NCBI RefSeq assembly: GCF_001552275.1
Contig: NZ_BCQW01000001.1
Location: forward strand, 124,001-188,000
Length of the DNA: 64,000 bases
Direction: 5' to 3'
Origin: Amphibacillus sediminis NBRC 103570
Lineage (GTDB): Bacteria > Bacillota > Bacilli > Bacillales > Amphibacillaceae
The number at the start of each line of letters is the position of its first letter. Position 1 is the stretch's first letter. The position numbers and the translations under genes are program-made. Positions 27,204 to 35,557 of this stretch are shown piece after piece. The notes under the pieces were generated by a model that was given only the letters and a program-made list of their open reading frames with translations, was not told the DNA's origin and did not search any database.

Positions 27204-27462
27204 GGTAAATGAAAGCTTAGACACCAATCTGTTTATCAAACTACTTTATTTGTGTATAATCATCCCAAGCCTCTCCTTAAAGTGAAGGAGATGATCAGTA
27301 AAAGCTTGATGTATTATCATATGATTAATCAATTTGTAGCTCCCCGCTTTTTCCAAAATGCCTTCCCGATCTGATAAAGCTACTTATATTGATTCATTCT
27401 TGGTCGAGAATAAAACTAATTTACCACAATCATCTAGACTATTCAACTCACTTCACTCAATA

Positions 27463-28932
27463 TTACAGCTTTTGCTTCGGATGAATAATACTTGGTCGTG
27501 TCTCAGATGAAGGCACACTATAACGAATCAGAACCTGTAATAGTGCCTTGAAATTGAACGGAATCAATGGCCACAGGTAAGGAGTATTAAGTGAATTGGT
27601 TCTTACCAAAACTAAGACAAATAAAGTTGAACCAATCATAAAGCCAGGTAACCCGAATATGGCTGTCATAATAATAAGAATAACCCGAACGATTTTATTA
27701 GCTACACTTAATTCATAGCTAGGGGTTGAGTAAGACCCTATCGCTGCAATCGCTACATACAAAATAACCTCCGGTGTAAACATCCCTACATCAACAGCAA
27801 TTTCACCAATTAATACCGCTGCGATTAACCCCATTGCTGTTGATAAAGGAGTTGGGGTATGAATAGCCGCCATTCTAAGAAACTCAATTCCGATATCTGC
27901 TAATAAAATTTGTAAAAATAAAGGAATATTCCCTTGATCTTTAGGTCCAATAAAGTCGATTGTCTCAGGCAGTAATTCAGGATGAAGTGACAATAAATAC
28001 CATATTGGCAGTAGGAAAATCGACAATATAATTCCTAAGAATCTTACCCATCGTATAAAGGAACCTACTGTCGGGGATTGTCGATATTCCTCAGCATGTT
28101 GAACATGATGAAAATAAGTAGTCGGTGTTATAATAATACTCGGTGATGTATCAACCATTACCAGGACATGTCCTTCAAACAAATGGTTAGCAGCTACATC
28201 TGGACGTTCTGTATAACGGACTAAAGGAAATGGATTAAAACCTTGATGAACGATAAACTCGTCCAATGTTTTTTCGGCCATCGAGAGTCCATCAGATTTA
28301 ACATTTTTCAACTCTTCTTTGATCAATTCAATTAATTTGGCATCTGCAATATCTTGTATATAGGATATACATACATCTGCTTTAGATCTTTTCCCTACTT
28401 GAACAATCTCATTTCTAAGTCGAGGATCACGAACCCTTCTTCGGGTTAAGCCTGTATTCTCAATAATATTCTCCGTATAGCCATCCCTTGATCCACGGAC
28501 AACCCTTTCAGTATCAGGCTCCTCTGGATTTCTTCCTGGGTAATGACGTACATCTACAATAAAGGCTTCATTATACCCGTCAATAAATAGGATGATTAAT
28601 CCTGATAATAGTTGAGTGACGGCCGTTTCAATATCCTTCGTTTTCTCTACCTGCTGATGAACTAACCTATTATGAATAATTGCCGGCAGTTCTTTGTCCT
28701 CAGGTTCATTATCATTAATGGCAACAAGCACTTTTAATAATTCAACAACTATAGAGGCATCACAAAGACCCGTTGTATAATAAACATGAACGCGTTGTTT
28801 ACGCAATATAATTTCACGGAAACCGAGATCAAAAGATTTACCGACCCCAACTTTTTCTTTCATATATGCTTCTACCTGATTGATTTGTCCTAATTTAAAC
28901 GACTGTTCTCTTCGTTTGATCAAGCTAAACAC
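27463..28932 (-). CDS. spoVAF: stage V sporulation protein AF (GerA-family)
   Basis: Spore membrane protein related to germinant-receptor A subunits, 489 residues. A cytoplasmic N-terminal domain covers about residues 1-290. The C-terminal membrane domain has the GerA-type segments PTPLSTAMGLIAAVLIGEIA, IGSYSTPSYELSVANK and LPGFMIGSTLFVLVLVR. The only credible start is the GTG at 28932, since an in-frame stop lies shortly upstream; its ribosome-binding site is weak (AGGGA). In Bacillus it ends the spoVA operon; here spoVAA to spoVAE are absent and repeat A6 occupies the junction with sigF. Confidence 0.92.
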   Translation of the reverse strand: MFSLIKRREQSFKLGQINQVEAYMKEKVGVGKSFDLGFREIILRKQRVHVYYTTGLCDASIVVELLKVLVAINDNEPEDKELPAIIHNRLVHQQVEKTKDIETAVTQLLSGLIILFIDGYNEAFIVDVRHYPGRNPEEPDTERVVRGSRDGYTENIIENTGLTRRRVRDPRLRNEIVQVGKRSKADVCISYIQDIADAKLIELIKEELKNVKSDGLSMAEKTLDEFIVHQGFNPFPLVRYTERPDVAANHLFEGHVLVMVDTSPSIIITPTTYFHHVQHAEEYRQSPTVGSFIRWVRFLGIILSIFLLPIWYLLSLHPELLPETIDFIGPKDQGNIPLFLQILLADIGIEFLRMAAIHTPTPLSTAMGLIAAVLIGEIAVDVGMFTPEVILYVAIAAIGSYSTPSYELSVANKIVRVILIIMTAIFGLPGFMIGSTLFVLVLVRTNSLNTPYLWPLIPFNFKALLQVLIRYSVPSSETRPSIIHPKQKL

Positions 28933-29017
28933 ATCCCTATCTAGTAGTCTGACTTAGTATGAATCATTTAGACAGTTCTATGCGCCCCGATAAAACGGGT
29001 AAGGATCAAATCATTAA

Positions 29018-29244
29018 TTGAACTTCGCTCAGTGGGGGGTTCAAGACGTTGTGACACGACGTCGCGAACTTAGTCAGCTTCCACTCTCCCCCACTGAACG
29101 TTAGTTAAACCAATCGGGTCGTTACTGGCTGTTGGATCTCCCACTTAGGCATGACGTGTTTCCTTATTTCTTGAAGTAGGGGGCTTACAAAAGCCCTTCG
29201 ATGGGGCGAGTAATCGCAGCCCCAGACAGTTACACTGCGATAAA
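29018..29244 (+). repeat. intergenic repeat family A, copy A6
   Basis: Near full-length copy lacking about 25 bases after the first GGGGG run. It lies between sigF and spoVAF in opposite orientation to both. Its terminal GATAAAA supplies the T tract of the sigF terminator. Confidence 0.88.
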
Positions 29245-29275
29245 AGAGGTACGTCATTGTTCGTACCTCTTTTTA
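29240..29275 (-). terminator. intrinsic terminator of the spoIIA operon
   Basis: Perfect 12 bp stem AAAAGAGGTACG / CGTACCTCTTTT with an 8-base loop (29242-29273), followed by TTTTATC on the minus strand. It overlaps the sigF stop codon and ends inside repeat A6. Confidence 0.9.
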
Positions 29276-30031
29276 CAGACTAATCTGTTCTTTCATATGA
29301 AGAAGGATCTTTTTTTCCAAGCGTGATACCTGAACCTGAGATATCCCAAGCCGACTCGCTACTTCGGATTGGGTTTGGTCCTGATAATAGCGTAAATAAA
29401 CAATTAACTGTTCTCTAGGTTCAAGTCTTTTGATGATTTGCTCTAGCAACAATTTATCAAACCAATCCGCTTCATCCTCAGCCAATTGATCAAGTAAAGT
29501 AATCGGGTCACCTTCATTCTCATAGACAGTTTCATGTATAGAATGCGGAACCTTAACAGCTTCTTCAGCGTGGATGACCTCTTCTGGACTAATATCTAAT
29601 GCACAGGCAAGCTCTGACACTGTAGGCGATCGTCCAAAGGTTTTAGCCAGACTCTCCTTTTTTCGCCTAATCTTATGACCGAGCTCCTTCAATGATCTGC
29701 TGACTTTTATCGAGCCATCATCACGAATAAAACGTTGAATCTCTCCAATAATCATAGGTACAGCATACGTAGAAAATTTAACTTGATAGCTCAAATCAAA
29801 TTTATCGATTGATTTAATTAAACCGATGCATCCAATTTGAAATAAATCTTCTTGATCATAACCACGATTTAAAAAACGTTGGACTACTGACCAGACTAAT
29901 CTCACATTTCGTTCTACTAAAATATCTTTTGCTGCTTGGTCACCGGCTTGACTTAATTCAATGTATTTCTTAACTTCTTGATCGGTTAATTGTCTTTGTT
30001 TCTTTGCTTGATCTAAAGACATCTGATTCAT
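29273..30031 (-). CDS. sigF: RNA polymerase sigma-F factor
   Basis: First forespore-specific sigma factor, 252 residues. Region 2 (RLVWSVVQRFLNRGYDQEDL, QIGCIGLIKSIDKFDL, YAVPMIIGEIQRFIRDDGSI), region 3 (VSRSLKELGHKIRRKKE) and region 4 (QTQSEVASRLGISQVQVSRL) are all intact. A second in-frame ATG at 30022 has better spacing from AAGGA and may be the real start. It lies 6 bases after spoIIAB. The operon ends here at a strong terminator instead of running into spoVA. Confidence 0.96.
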   Translation of the reverse strand: MNQMSLDQAKKQRQLTDQEVKKYIELSQAGDQAAKDILVERNVRLVWSVVQRFLNRGYDQEDLFQIGCIGLIKSIDKFDLSYQVKFSTYAVPMIIGEIQRFIRDDGSIKVSRSLKELGHKIRRKKESLAKTFGRSPTVSELACALDISPEEVIHAEEAVKVPHSIHETVYENEGDPITLLDQLAEDEADWFDKLLLEQIIKRLEPREQLIVYLRYYQDQTQSEVASRLGISQVQVSRLEKKILLHMKEQISL

Positions 30032-30037
30032 CCTTTC

Positions 30038-30478
30038 CTACTGACAGTAAGTGCGTGATGGATGAAAGGTCTTCTCAAGCACAACCTTAGTACCTTGACC
30101 TAATGCCGATTCAACTGATACTTTATCCATAAAGTTCTCCATAATCGTAAATCCCATACCTGAACGCTCTAATTCAGGCTTCGATGTATAAAGTGGTTGA
30201 ATGGCCTCATCAATATTTTCAATACCAATACCTAAATCCTCAATTATAATCGTCACTGTTTGTTCATTGATTTCACACGATAAATAAACATCAAATTGAT
30301 CGGATTGTTCATAGCCATGTATAATAGCATTGGTGACCGCTTCTGATACAACGGTTTTAATTTCCGTTAGCTCATCAACTGTTGGATCTAAAGGAGCCAA
30401 AAATGAAGCGATAACTACTCTAGCAAAAGATTCATTTTCACTTTTGCTTTTAAAAGAAACACGCATATGATTGTTCAT
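30038..30478 (-). CDS. spoIIAB: anti-sigma-F factor and protein kinase SpoIIAB
   Basis: GHKL-family serine kinase that holds sigma-F inactive and phosphorylates SpoIIAA. It has N box [12 protein letters not shown]1 [11 protein letters not shown] and G2 [15 protein letters not shown]. It has 146 residues, the family length. It overlaps the end of spoIIAA by four bases (ATGA). Confidence 0.97.
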   Translation of the reverse strand: MNNHMRVSFKSKSENESFARVVIASFLAPLDPTVDELTEIKTVVSEAVTNAIIHGYEQSDQFDVYLSCEINEQTVTIIIEDLGIGIENIDEAIQPLYTSKPELERSGMGFTIMENFMDKVSVESALGQGTKVVLEKTFHPSRTYCQ

Positions 30479-30828
30479 GATGCCACCCCCAAATAGGTTA
30501 GTGCTTCTAATTCACTTCGTTCCAAACGCATAATTTTAAATAAGCCTGATAAATCAAATAATCGTTTAACCGTTGGTGAGATAGCACATATGACCATCTC
30601 ACCACCGACTTGTTGGATTTCCTTATAACGTCCCAAAATCACCCCTAAACCGGAACTATCCATAAATGTGAGCTCTTCTAAATTTAGAATAATATGATGG
30701 GCACGCTTTTGTTGAAGTTGTGTTTGCCAAAGTACTTTTAAATCATTGGCCTCATGATGATCAAGTTCCCCACTTAGACGAACTAATAGGACATTCTCTT
30801 TCATGGTAAATTGCTTTTGCAGAGCCAT
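30475..30828 (-). CDS. spoIIAA: anti-sigma-F factor antagonist SpoIIAA
   Basis: STAS-domain protein that releases sigma-F from SpoIIAB when unphosphorylated. The phosphorylated serine lies in [18 protein letters not shown]. Starting at the ATG at 30828 (GGGAGGAA 5 bases upstream) it has 117 residues, equal to the Bacillus protein; an in-frame GTG at 30852 is less likely. A gap of 127 bases separates it from dacF and holds a possible Spo0A box. Confidence 0.97.
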   Translation of the reverse strand: MALQKQFTMKENVLLVRLSGELDHHEANDLKVLWQTQLQQKRAHHIILNLEELTFMDSSGLGVILGRYKEIQQVGGEMVICAISPTVKRLFDLSGLFKIMRLERSELEALTYLGVAS

Positions 30829-30920
30829 AGCTATTCCTCCCTTTGATTTCACTTTGTTCTAATCTTAATAGAATAAGTTTCTCCTTTGGTTTTCTAGATT
30901 AGCAAGTCAGATCCCTTCTC

Positions 30921-30927
30921 CTCGACA
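30921..30927 (-). promoter_or_regulatory. possible Spo0A box upstream of spoIIAA
   Basis: TGTCGAG on the minus strand, one mismatch from the 0A box TGTCGAA, about 93 bases upstream of the spoIIAA start. In Bacillus the spoIIA operon is activated by Spo0A-P with sigma-H. A sigma-H promoter was not convincingly matched (an AGGAGAA is present nearby). Confidence 0.35.
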
Positions 30928-30955
30928 AAAGTAGAAAAAACTAGTGGTATTTCGC

Positions 30956-32125
30956 CTAAGGTTTCCCGATCTCTAGAAGTTGTTTCGTCGAATCTTTAAT
31001 TAATTTCAAAAAGCTAGCTCGGTCAACAGATTCTTCTGTAATCAAATCTACTTCATTTACTATTTCTCCATCTAAGTAAACCTTTAAGCTGCCAAGCACC
31101 TCACCAGCCTCGATAGGTGCTACAACATTTTCCTTTAAGATGATTTCAGTCTCCAATTGTTCAAGGTTTTCACCTTTTTTGGTCAATATCGATACCGCAT
31201 CCTGAGTGATCAATGGAACAGTAGATTTATTTCCCTTAATAATATCCATTTCAGTCACCTGTTCGTGTCCCTCATGTAACAAATGATGGCTAAACTGGGA
31301 GAAGCCAAAATCTAATAGCTTGGTAATCGAAGCATTTCGTTCTTTTGGGGTGTCTGCTCCCATTACTACTGCAATTAAACGCATATCATTTTTTAGTGCA
31401 GTTGCTGTTAAGCAGTATTTAGCTTCTTGAGTGAAGCCGGTTTTTAAGCCATCTACACCTGGATAGAATTTTATTAGACGGTTGGTATTTACAAGCCAAA
31501 ACTCGTTATCAGAGTCTTTCCGTAAATAATCCTCATAAATGGAGGTATAGTCTGTTATAAAATCATATTTTAACAAGGCTCGAGCAATCATAGCCATATC
31601 ATAAGCAGATGAATAGTGATCTTGTTCTGGTAGCCCCGTTGTATTTTTAAACATGGTTTGCTCCAACCCTAGTTCAGTTGCCTTCTCATTCATCATTGTA
31701 ATAAAAGCTTGCTCACTTCCAGCAATATGTTCTGCTAAAGCAACACTTGCGTCATTCGCTGAACCAATCGCTACAGCTTTTAGCAATTCTTCTACAGTCA
31801 TTTCTTCATTTGGCTCTAAAAAAATTTGTGAGCCACCCATTGAGGCCGCATGTTCACTAACTCGTACTGTTTCCGTTAAGCTTATCTTGCCATGATCAAG
31901 TGCTTCCGCGATTAATAGCATGGTCATCATCTTAGTCATACTTGCAGGTGGTAATTGCTGATCACTATTTTCTTCATATAGAATTTCACCTGTATTTCTC
32001 TCAATTAAGATAACGCTTTTTGCGTTTAAATCTAACACTTTATTATTATTTTCTTCTGCTAATAATTGAAGAGGTGTACTGACCATCAGGACAGTAAATA
32101 ATAGTACAATAAGCTTTTTCATCAT
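30956..32125 (-). CDS. dacF: D-alanyl-D-alanine carboxypeptidase DacF
   Basis: Forespore penicillin-binding protein controlling cortex cross-linking. It has a signal peptide (about 1-23), SxxK box PPASMTK (S62, K65), SANDASV in place of SGN..A, and KTG box DGLKTGFTQEAKYC. A C-terminal beta-rich domain and an amphipathic end (SFLKLIKDSTKQLLEIGK) are present. From the ATG at 32125 it has 389 residues, as in Bacillus; TTAGGAGG is 9 bases upstream. It precedes spoIIAA as usual. Confidence 0.94.
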   Translation of the reverse strand: MMKKLIVLLFTVLMVSTPLQLLAEENNNKVLDLNAKSVILIERNTGEILYEENSDQQLPPASMTKMMTMLLIAEALDHGKISLTETVRVSEHAASMGGSQIFLEPNEEMTVEELLKAVAIGSANDASVALAEHIAGSEQAFITMMNEKATELGLEQTMFKNTTGLPEQDHYSSAYDMAMIARALLKYDFITDYTSIYEDYLRKDSDNEFWLVNTNRLIKFYPGVDGLKTGFTQEAKYCLTATALKNDMRLIAVVMGADTPKERNASITKLLDFGFSQFSHHLLHEGHEQVTEMDIIKGNKSTVPLITQDAVSILTKKGENLEQLETEIILKENVVAPIEAGEVLGSLKVYLDGEIVNEVDLITEESVDRASFLKLIKDSTKQLLEIGKP

Positions 32126-32198
32126 CGTTTCAAGCCTCCTAAACATAATTAACTTTAGTTTTTCCAAAAATAACAAATCTTATAACAAAAGCATTAGA

Positions 32199-32453
32199 AT
32201 AAAGTGAAACTTCATTCAGTGGAGGTTTCGACGCATAGGATGTGCTCGTGCAGACGTTGTGACACGACGATGCGAACATAGTCAGCTTCCTCTCTCCCCC
32301 ACTGAACGTTAGTTGAACGAATCGGGCCGTTACTGGCTGCTGGATCTCCCACTTAGACATGACGGGTTCCCTTATTTCTTGAAGGGGGAGTCTTACAAAA
32401 GCCCTTCGATGGGGCGAGTAATCGCAGCACCAGCCAGTTACACTGCGATAAAA
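32199..32453 (+). repeat. intergenic repeat family A, copy A7 (full length)
   Basis: Complete copy directly upstream of dacF, opposite in orientation. Its reverse strand yields a 73-codon open frame (32139-32360) that resembles the false extension of scpA, showing that both are translated repeat. Confidence 0.9.
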
Positions 32454-32744
32454 TCAGGAAAAGCTCTGACTTAGATCCATCTTCAACCAAAATAGAGAAT
32501 ATAAGCAAAATAGGCCCGCTTTCCAGTGAAGGAAAACGAGCCTAATGCAATATCAAAATCGTCTAAAAATATGCTATGAATCTCAAATCGCTGATCTCTT
32601 GATATGTACGATTAAGTCATATTTCTAAACAAAATTAATCCCTAGCGACTTCATATCATGTCAAGGCATTCAATCCGAAATATCAAAGGGAAAGTCACTA
32701 GGAATGTTAATCGTTATATTATATTAGCAATTCGTAAAGGTTTG
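32454..32744. other. sequence between repeats A7 and A8
   Basis: No gene is supported. Two hairpins are visible. The first (32512-32543) has arms AGGCCCGCTTTCC and GGAAAACGAGCCT, followed by ATTTTG on the minus strand, and may be a weak terminator. The second (32641-32702) has 11-base arms CCTAGCGACTT / AAGTCACTAGG with one mismatch and a long loop. Confidence 0.4.
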
Positions 32745-32933
32745 ATAAAGTGAAACTTCGTTCAGTGGGGGTCTTTTCCATCCCCCCTTAACGTTAGTTG
32801 AACCAATCGGGCCGATACTGGCTGTTGGGTCTCCACTTAGACATGACGTGTTCCCTTTTTTCTTGAAGTGAAAGTCTTATAAAAGCCCTTCGCTGGGGCG
32901 AGTAGCGCCCCAGCGAGTTGCACTGCGATAAAA
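32745..32933 (+). repeat. intergenic repeat family A, copy A8 (short-arm variant)
   Basis: Both ends are present, but the long arm inside the basal stem is replaced by GGGGG-TCTTTTCCAT-CCCCC. The distal stem is extended to a perfect 10 bp, CGCTGGGGCG / CGCCCCAGCG, by paired changes relative to other copies. It lies just beyond the xerD stop. Confidence 0.88.
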
Positions 32934-32992
32934 TTATTAAGTATTTTGCCGTTTTAATTCAGACATCATGAACTGAAAACCAGCTTATATGC

Positions 32993-33880
32993 TTAGGCAC
33001 GAGGATGATGCTGACTGTAAATATCTTTTAATCTTTTTTTAGATACATGCGTATAAATTTGAGTTGTAGAAATATCTGCATGTCCCAGCATTTCCTGTAC
33101 AGCTCTTAGATCGGCCCCATTTTCTAATAGATGGGTTGCAAATGAATGTCTTAATGTGTGGGGAGAGAGATGCTTTTGAATCCCTTTATCTCGAGCCATT
33201 CCCTTTAATACCTTCCAGAATCCTTGTCTAGTCAATGGATTGCCGTGATGATTGACGAAAAGCTGTTCAGTGGCTTTAGTTTTGACCAAATGAGGACGCC
33301 CATATTCTAGGTATAATTCAATTGATTGTTTCGCCATATCACCCAACGGGACGATTCTTTCTTTTCCACCCTTACCAAAGCAACGTACAAATCCCATCAT
33401 TAAATGTAAATCATTAAGGGTTAGTTGAACAAGCTCAGATACACGCAATCCTGTCGCATACATGGTTTCGAGCATAGCTTGATTACGGGACGAGAGGGGA
33501 TCATCAACCGTAATATCAAGGAGCTGATCAATATCTTCCGACGACAAAACTTTAGGTAATCTCTGATCACGCTTAGGTGTTTCAATATGTATGCTAGGGT
33601 CCCGATCAACCACATGTTCACGTAATAAAAACTGATGAAAGAGTCTAATTGATGAAAGAGTTCGAGCGATTGTTGCTTGTGATGCCCCCCTATCTCGCAA
33701 ATGATAAAGATAATGGGTAATATGTGTTCGCTCGACACTCTTCCAATCTGAAATAGATTGTTGTTCATTTAAGTACGAGCTATATTTCGTTAAGTCTCTC
33801 TGATATGCGAGTAGCGTATTTTCAGATAAGCCACGTTCAATTTGTATATAATGATAAAAATCGTCCAATTCGTATTTCAT
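32993..33880 (-). CDS. xerD: site-specific tyrosine recombinase XerD
   Basis: Resolves chromosome dimers at dif with a XerC-type partner (CodV in Bacillus). It has a SAM-like N-terminal domain (about 1-85) and a catalytic domain with Arg in [13 protein letters not shown], Lys in [43 protein letters not shown] and the nucleophile Tyr. Its 295 residues are standard. It follows the yqzK gene by 2 bases and is cotranscribed with it. No dif site was found in the window. Confidence 0.96.
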   Translation of the reverse strand: MKYELDDFYHYIQIERGLSENTLLAYQRDLTKYSSYLNEQQSISDWKSVERTHITHYLYHLRDRGASQATIARTLSSIRLFHQFLLREHVVDRDPSIHIETPKRDQRLPKVLSSEDIDQLLDITVDDPLSSRNQAMLETMYATGLRVSELVQLTLNDLHLMMGFVRCFGKGGKERIVPLGDMAKQSIELYLEYGRPHLVKTKATEQLFVNHHGNPLTRQGFWKVLKGMARDKGIQKHLSPHTLRHSFATHLLENGADLRAVQEMLGHADISTTQIYTHVSKKRLKDIYSQHHPRA

Positions 33881-33882
33881 TT

Positions 33883-34083
33883 CTACTCTCCTAAGTGTCT
33901 AAATATTGAAAGGTAGCGTGATAAATAGACCTGCTCCGCTTCCCTTGTCGGTATTAATTCTCTCAGTCTCTGCCGATACTCTGATTGCATCATCGTTAGG
34001 CCATAAGAAAAAATCACAGCCGAGATCGCCATAACTACCACGAATTTACCTACCTCTAAGACTATTACCTTAAGTTTATACAT
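33883..34083 (-). CDS. yqzK: YqzK-like small membrane protein (DUF4227)
   Basis: Small protein of 66 residues with one membrane helix ([20 protein letters not shown]) and a charged C-terminal part. Position between fur and xerD and size match Bacillus YqzK. Start at the ATG at 34083, with AAAGGA 9 bases upstream; an in-frame TTG at 34101 overlaps that site. Function unknown. Confidence 0.8.
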   Translation of the reverse strand: MYKLKVIVLEVGKFVVVMAISAVIFSYGLTMMQSEYRQRLRELIPTREAEQVYLSRYLSIFRHLGE

Positions 34084-34167
34084 TGTAGAAGTTCCTTTCA
34101 AGTATCGTTAGCGCTATACTACCAAGATAACCGGATCAGAAATGATATATACCTAGATCATTTATAT

Positions 34168-34204
34168 ATAAAAACGACAGATTGATAACAAACAATCTGT
34201 CGCT
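34168..34204 (-). terminator. intrinsic terminator of fur
   Basis: Stem CGACAGATTG / CAATCTGTCG with an 8-base loop, followed by TTTTTATA on the minus strand, about 30 bases after the fur stop. Confidence 0.9.
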
Positions 34205-34234
34205 TCGTTCTACATTTACAGTAGCCATTCTTTT

Positions 34235-34687
34235 TTATGACACGTTATTTTTGCTTTGACATTGACGACAAATGCCATGAAAGGTTAAGCGATGGTCTTT
34301 AACTTTAAAGCCCCAATCACGTTCAACCAATTTTTCAACATCTTCAAGCAAATCCTCTACTATTTCTTCGACTATTCCACACTCCATACAGACCAAATGA
34401 TGATGGAAATGCGTAGCCCCCTCTTTTCTTAAGTCATAACGGGAAACGCCATCACCAAAATTTATTTTATCAACAATCTTTAATTCGGATAATAATTCTA
34501 GAGTCCGGTAAACCGTTGCCAAACCAATCTCTGGTGCCTTTTCTTTAACTAATAAATAAACATCCTCAGCACTTAAGTGATCCTCCTCACGTTCAAGTAA
34601 AACACGAACGGTAGCTTCACGTTGCGGCGTAAGTTTATAGCTTTGTGCATGCAGTTGCTTCTTGATCCGCTCAATACGATGTTCCAT
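34235..34687 (-). CDS. fur: ferric uptake regulator Fur
   Basis: Metal-responsive repressor of iron uptake, 150 residues. Winged helix includes YKLTPQREATVRVLLE and LATVYRTLELLSE. The HFHHHLVCMECG segment supplies regulatory metal ligands; CMEC and CRQC form the structural zinc site. The start is the ATG at 34687, 8 bases after GGGAGG. The promoter region carries a consensus sigma-A promoter and a PerR-like box, consistent with PerR control of fur in Bacillus. Identity as Fur rather than PerR or Zur rests on sequence and the fur-yqzK-xerD order. Confidence 0.93.
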   Translation of the reverse strand: MEHRIERIKKQLHAQSYKLTPQREATVRVLLEREEDHLSAEDVYLLVKEKAPEIGLATVYRTLELLSELKIVDKINFGDGVSRYDLRKEGATHFHHHLVCMECGIVEEIVEDLLEDVEKLVERDWGFKVKDHRLTFHGICRQCQSKNNVS

Positions 34688-34712
34688 AACGGAAACCTCC
34701 CTCACTTTCTCA

Positions 34713-34756
34713 ATTATAATAAGAGAGTGATAAGGTGTCAATTAAAATTATTATAA
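34713..34756 (-). promoter_or_regulatory. fur promoter with PerR-like box
   Basis: On the minus strand, TTGACA (34736-34741) and TATAAT (34713-34718) are separated by exactly 17 bases. Directly upstream of the -35 lies TTAAAATTATTATAA (plus-strand reading, 34742-34756), matching the PerR box TTATAATNATTATAA at 14 of 15 positions. The region is AT-rich, so chance matching is not excluded for the box. Confidence 0.7.
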
Positions 34757-34791
34757 TTTAAAAATATATAGAATTAATTAGTTTAAAATAA

Positions 34792-35433
34792 TTATAAACT
34801 GAAAGAACTCGTTAAATATCTGATTAAATAGGAAGAAAAATAGGCTTCCACAAATGCCGCAAGCACGAGACAGACAGTTAGAAGAATAAATATACTACTA
34901 TAATGCAGCATGGGTTGAAATGACATTCTCGCTAGTCTTCGCCCTGTTAAACGTTTAAGTAGGTATAGTGAACAAATCATGGCTAGTGTACCTGCTAGCA
35001 AATAAACAGGGATAATAATAAAATTCTGCGGCAGTAGAGCGGCACTAACAAATGCAAATCCTCGTGCCCCATATTGACTAACAAAAAAGCCAACTGAAAA
35101 GCCTATAAAAGTCCCCTTAGCGAATACCATAATCCAAATAGCAGGTAAGCCAATAATCGATAAGCCAAGAACGAAAAAAATGGCTAAATATTGAATGTGA
35201 TTTACTATCGACATCTTTAATAAATCAAATGGACTACCGATCATCGAATCTTCAATACGTCCAAAGTATTGATTTAAATAAAATAACAAATCCTGTTTTT
35301 GAGTAAAGTGCATGGTTAAGACAATAATAGCGCCGAATATTAAGCCCATCAAAAATAACACCAAAATAAAGAAATAGCTTAAATGATGATTTTCAAGATG
35401 CTTACTAAATTCCCTGCGATAGTTTACCCGCAT
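34792..35433 (-). CDS. spoIIM: stage II sporulation protein M
   Basis: Membrane component of the DMP (SpoIID-SpoIIM-SpoIIP) peptidoglycan hydrolase complex that drives engulfment. It has 213 residues with about five membrane helices, including FFILVLFLMGLIFGAIIVL and SSIFILLTVCLVLAAFVEAY. The start is at 35433, 8 bases after GGAGG. The family core is FAKGTFIGFSVGFF. In Bacillus spoIIM also lies near fur. Confidence 0.95.
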   Translation of the reverse strand: MRVNYRREFSKHLENHHLSYFFILVLFLMGLIFGAIIVLTMHFTQKQDLLFYLNQYFGRIEDSMIGSPFDLLKMSIVNHIQYLAIFFVLGLSIIGLPAIWIMVFAKGTFIGFSVGFFVSQYGARGFAFVSAALLPQNFIIIPVYLLAGTLAMICSLYLLKRLTGRRLARMSFQPMLHYSSIFILLTVCLVLAAFVEAYFSSYLIRYLTSSFSL

Positions 35434-35557
35434 CTGGCTCGCCTCCATTACAGTATCAAGTCCGTTTCATAAGACGAAAGCTATTAGCTTCAATTAAACT
35501 TATGAACAACCTCTATAATGGAATCTATGATTTTCGTAGAGCAAATAGAACCAAAAG

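Noticed and set aside
27048-27240. Lysine riboswitch upstream of lysA
   Set aside because: Structured, but the conserved lysine riboswitch core sequences were not seen; listed instead as an unassigned structured element.
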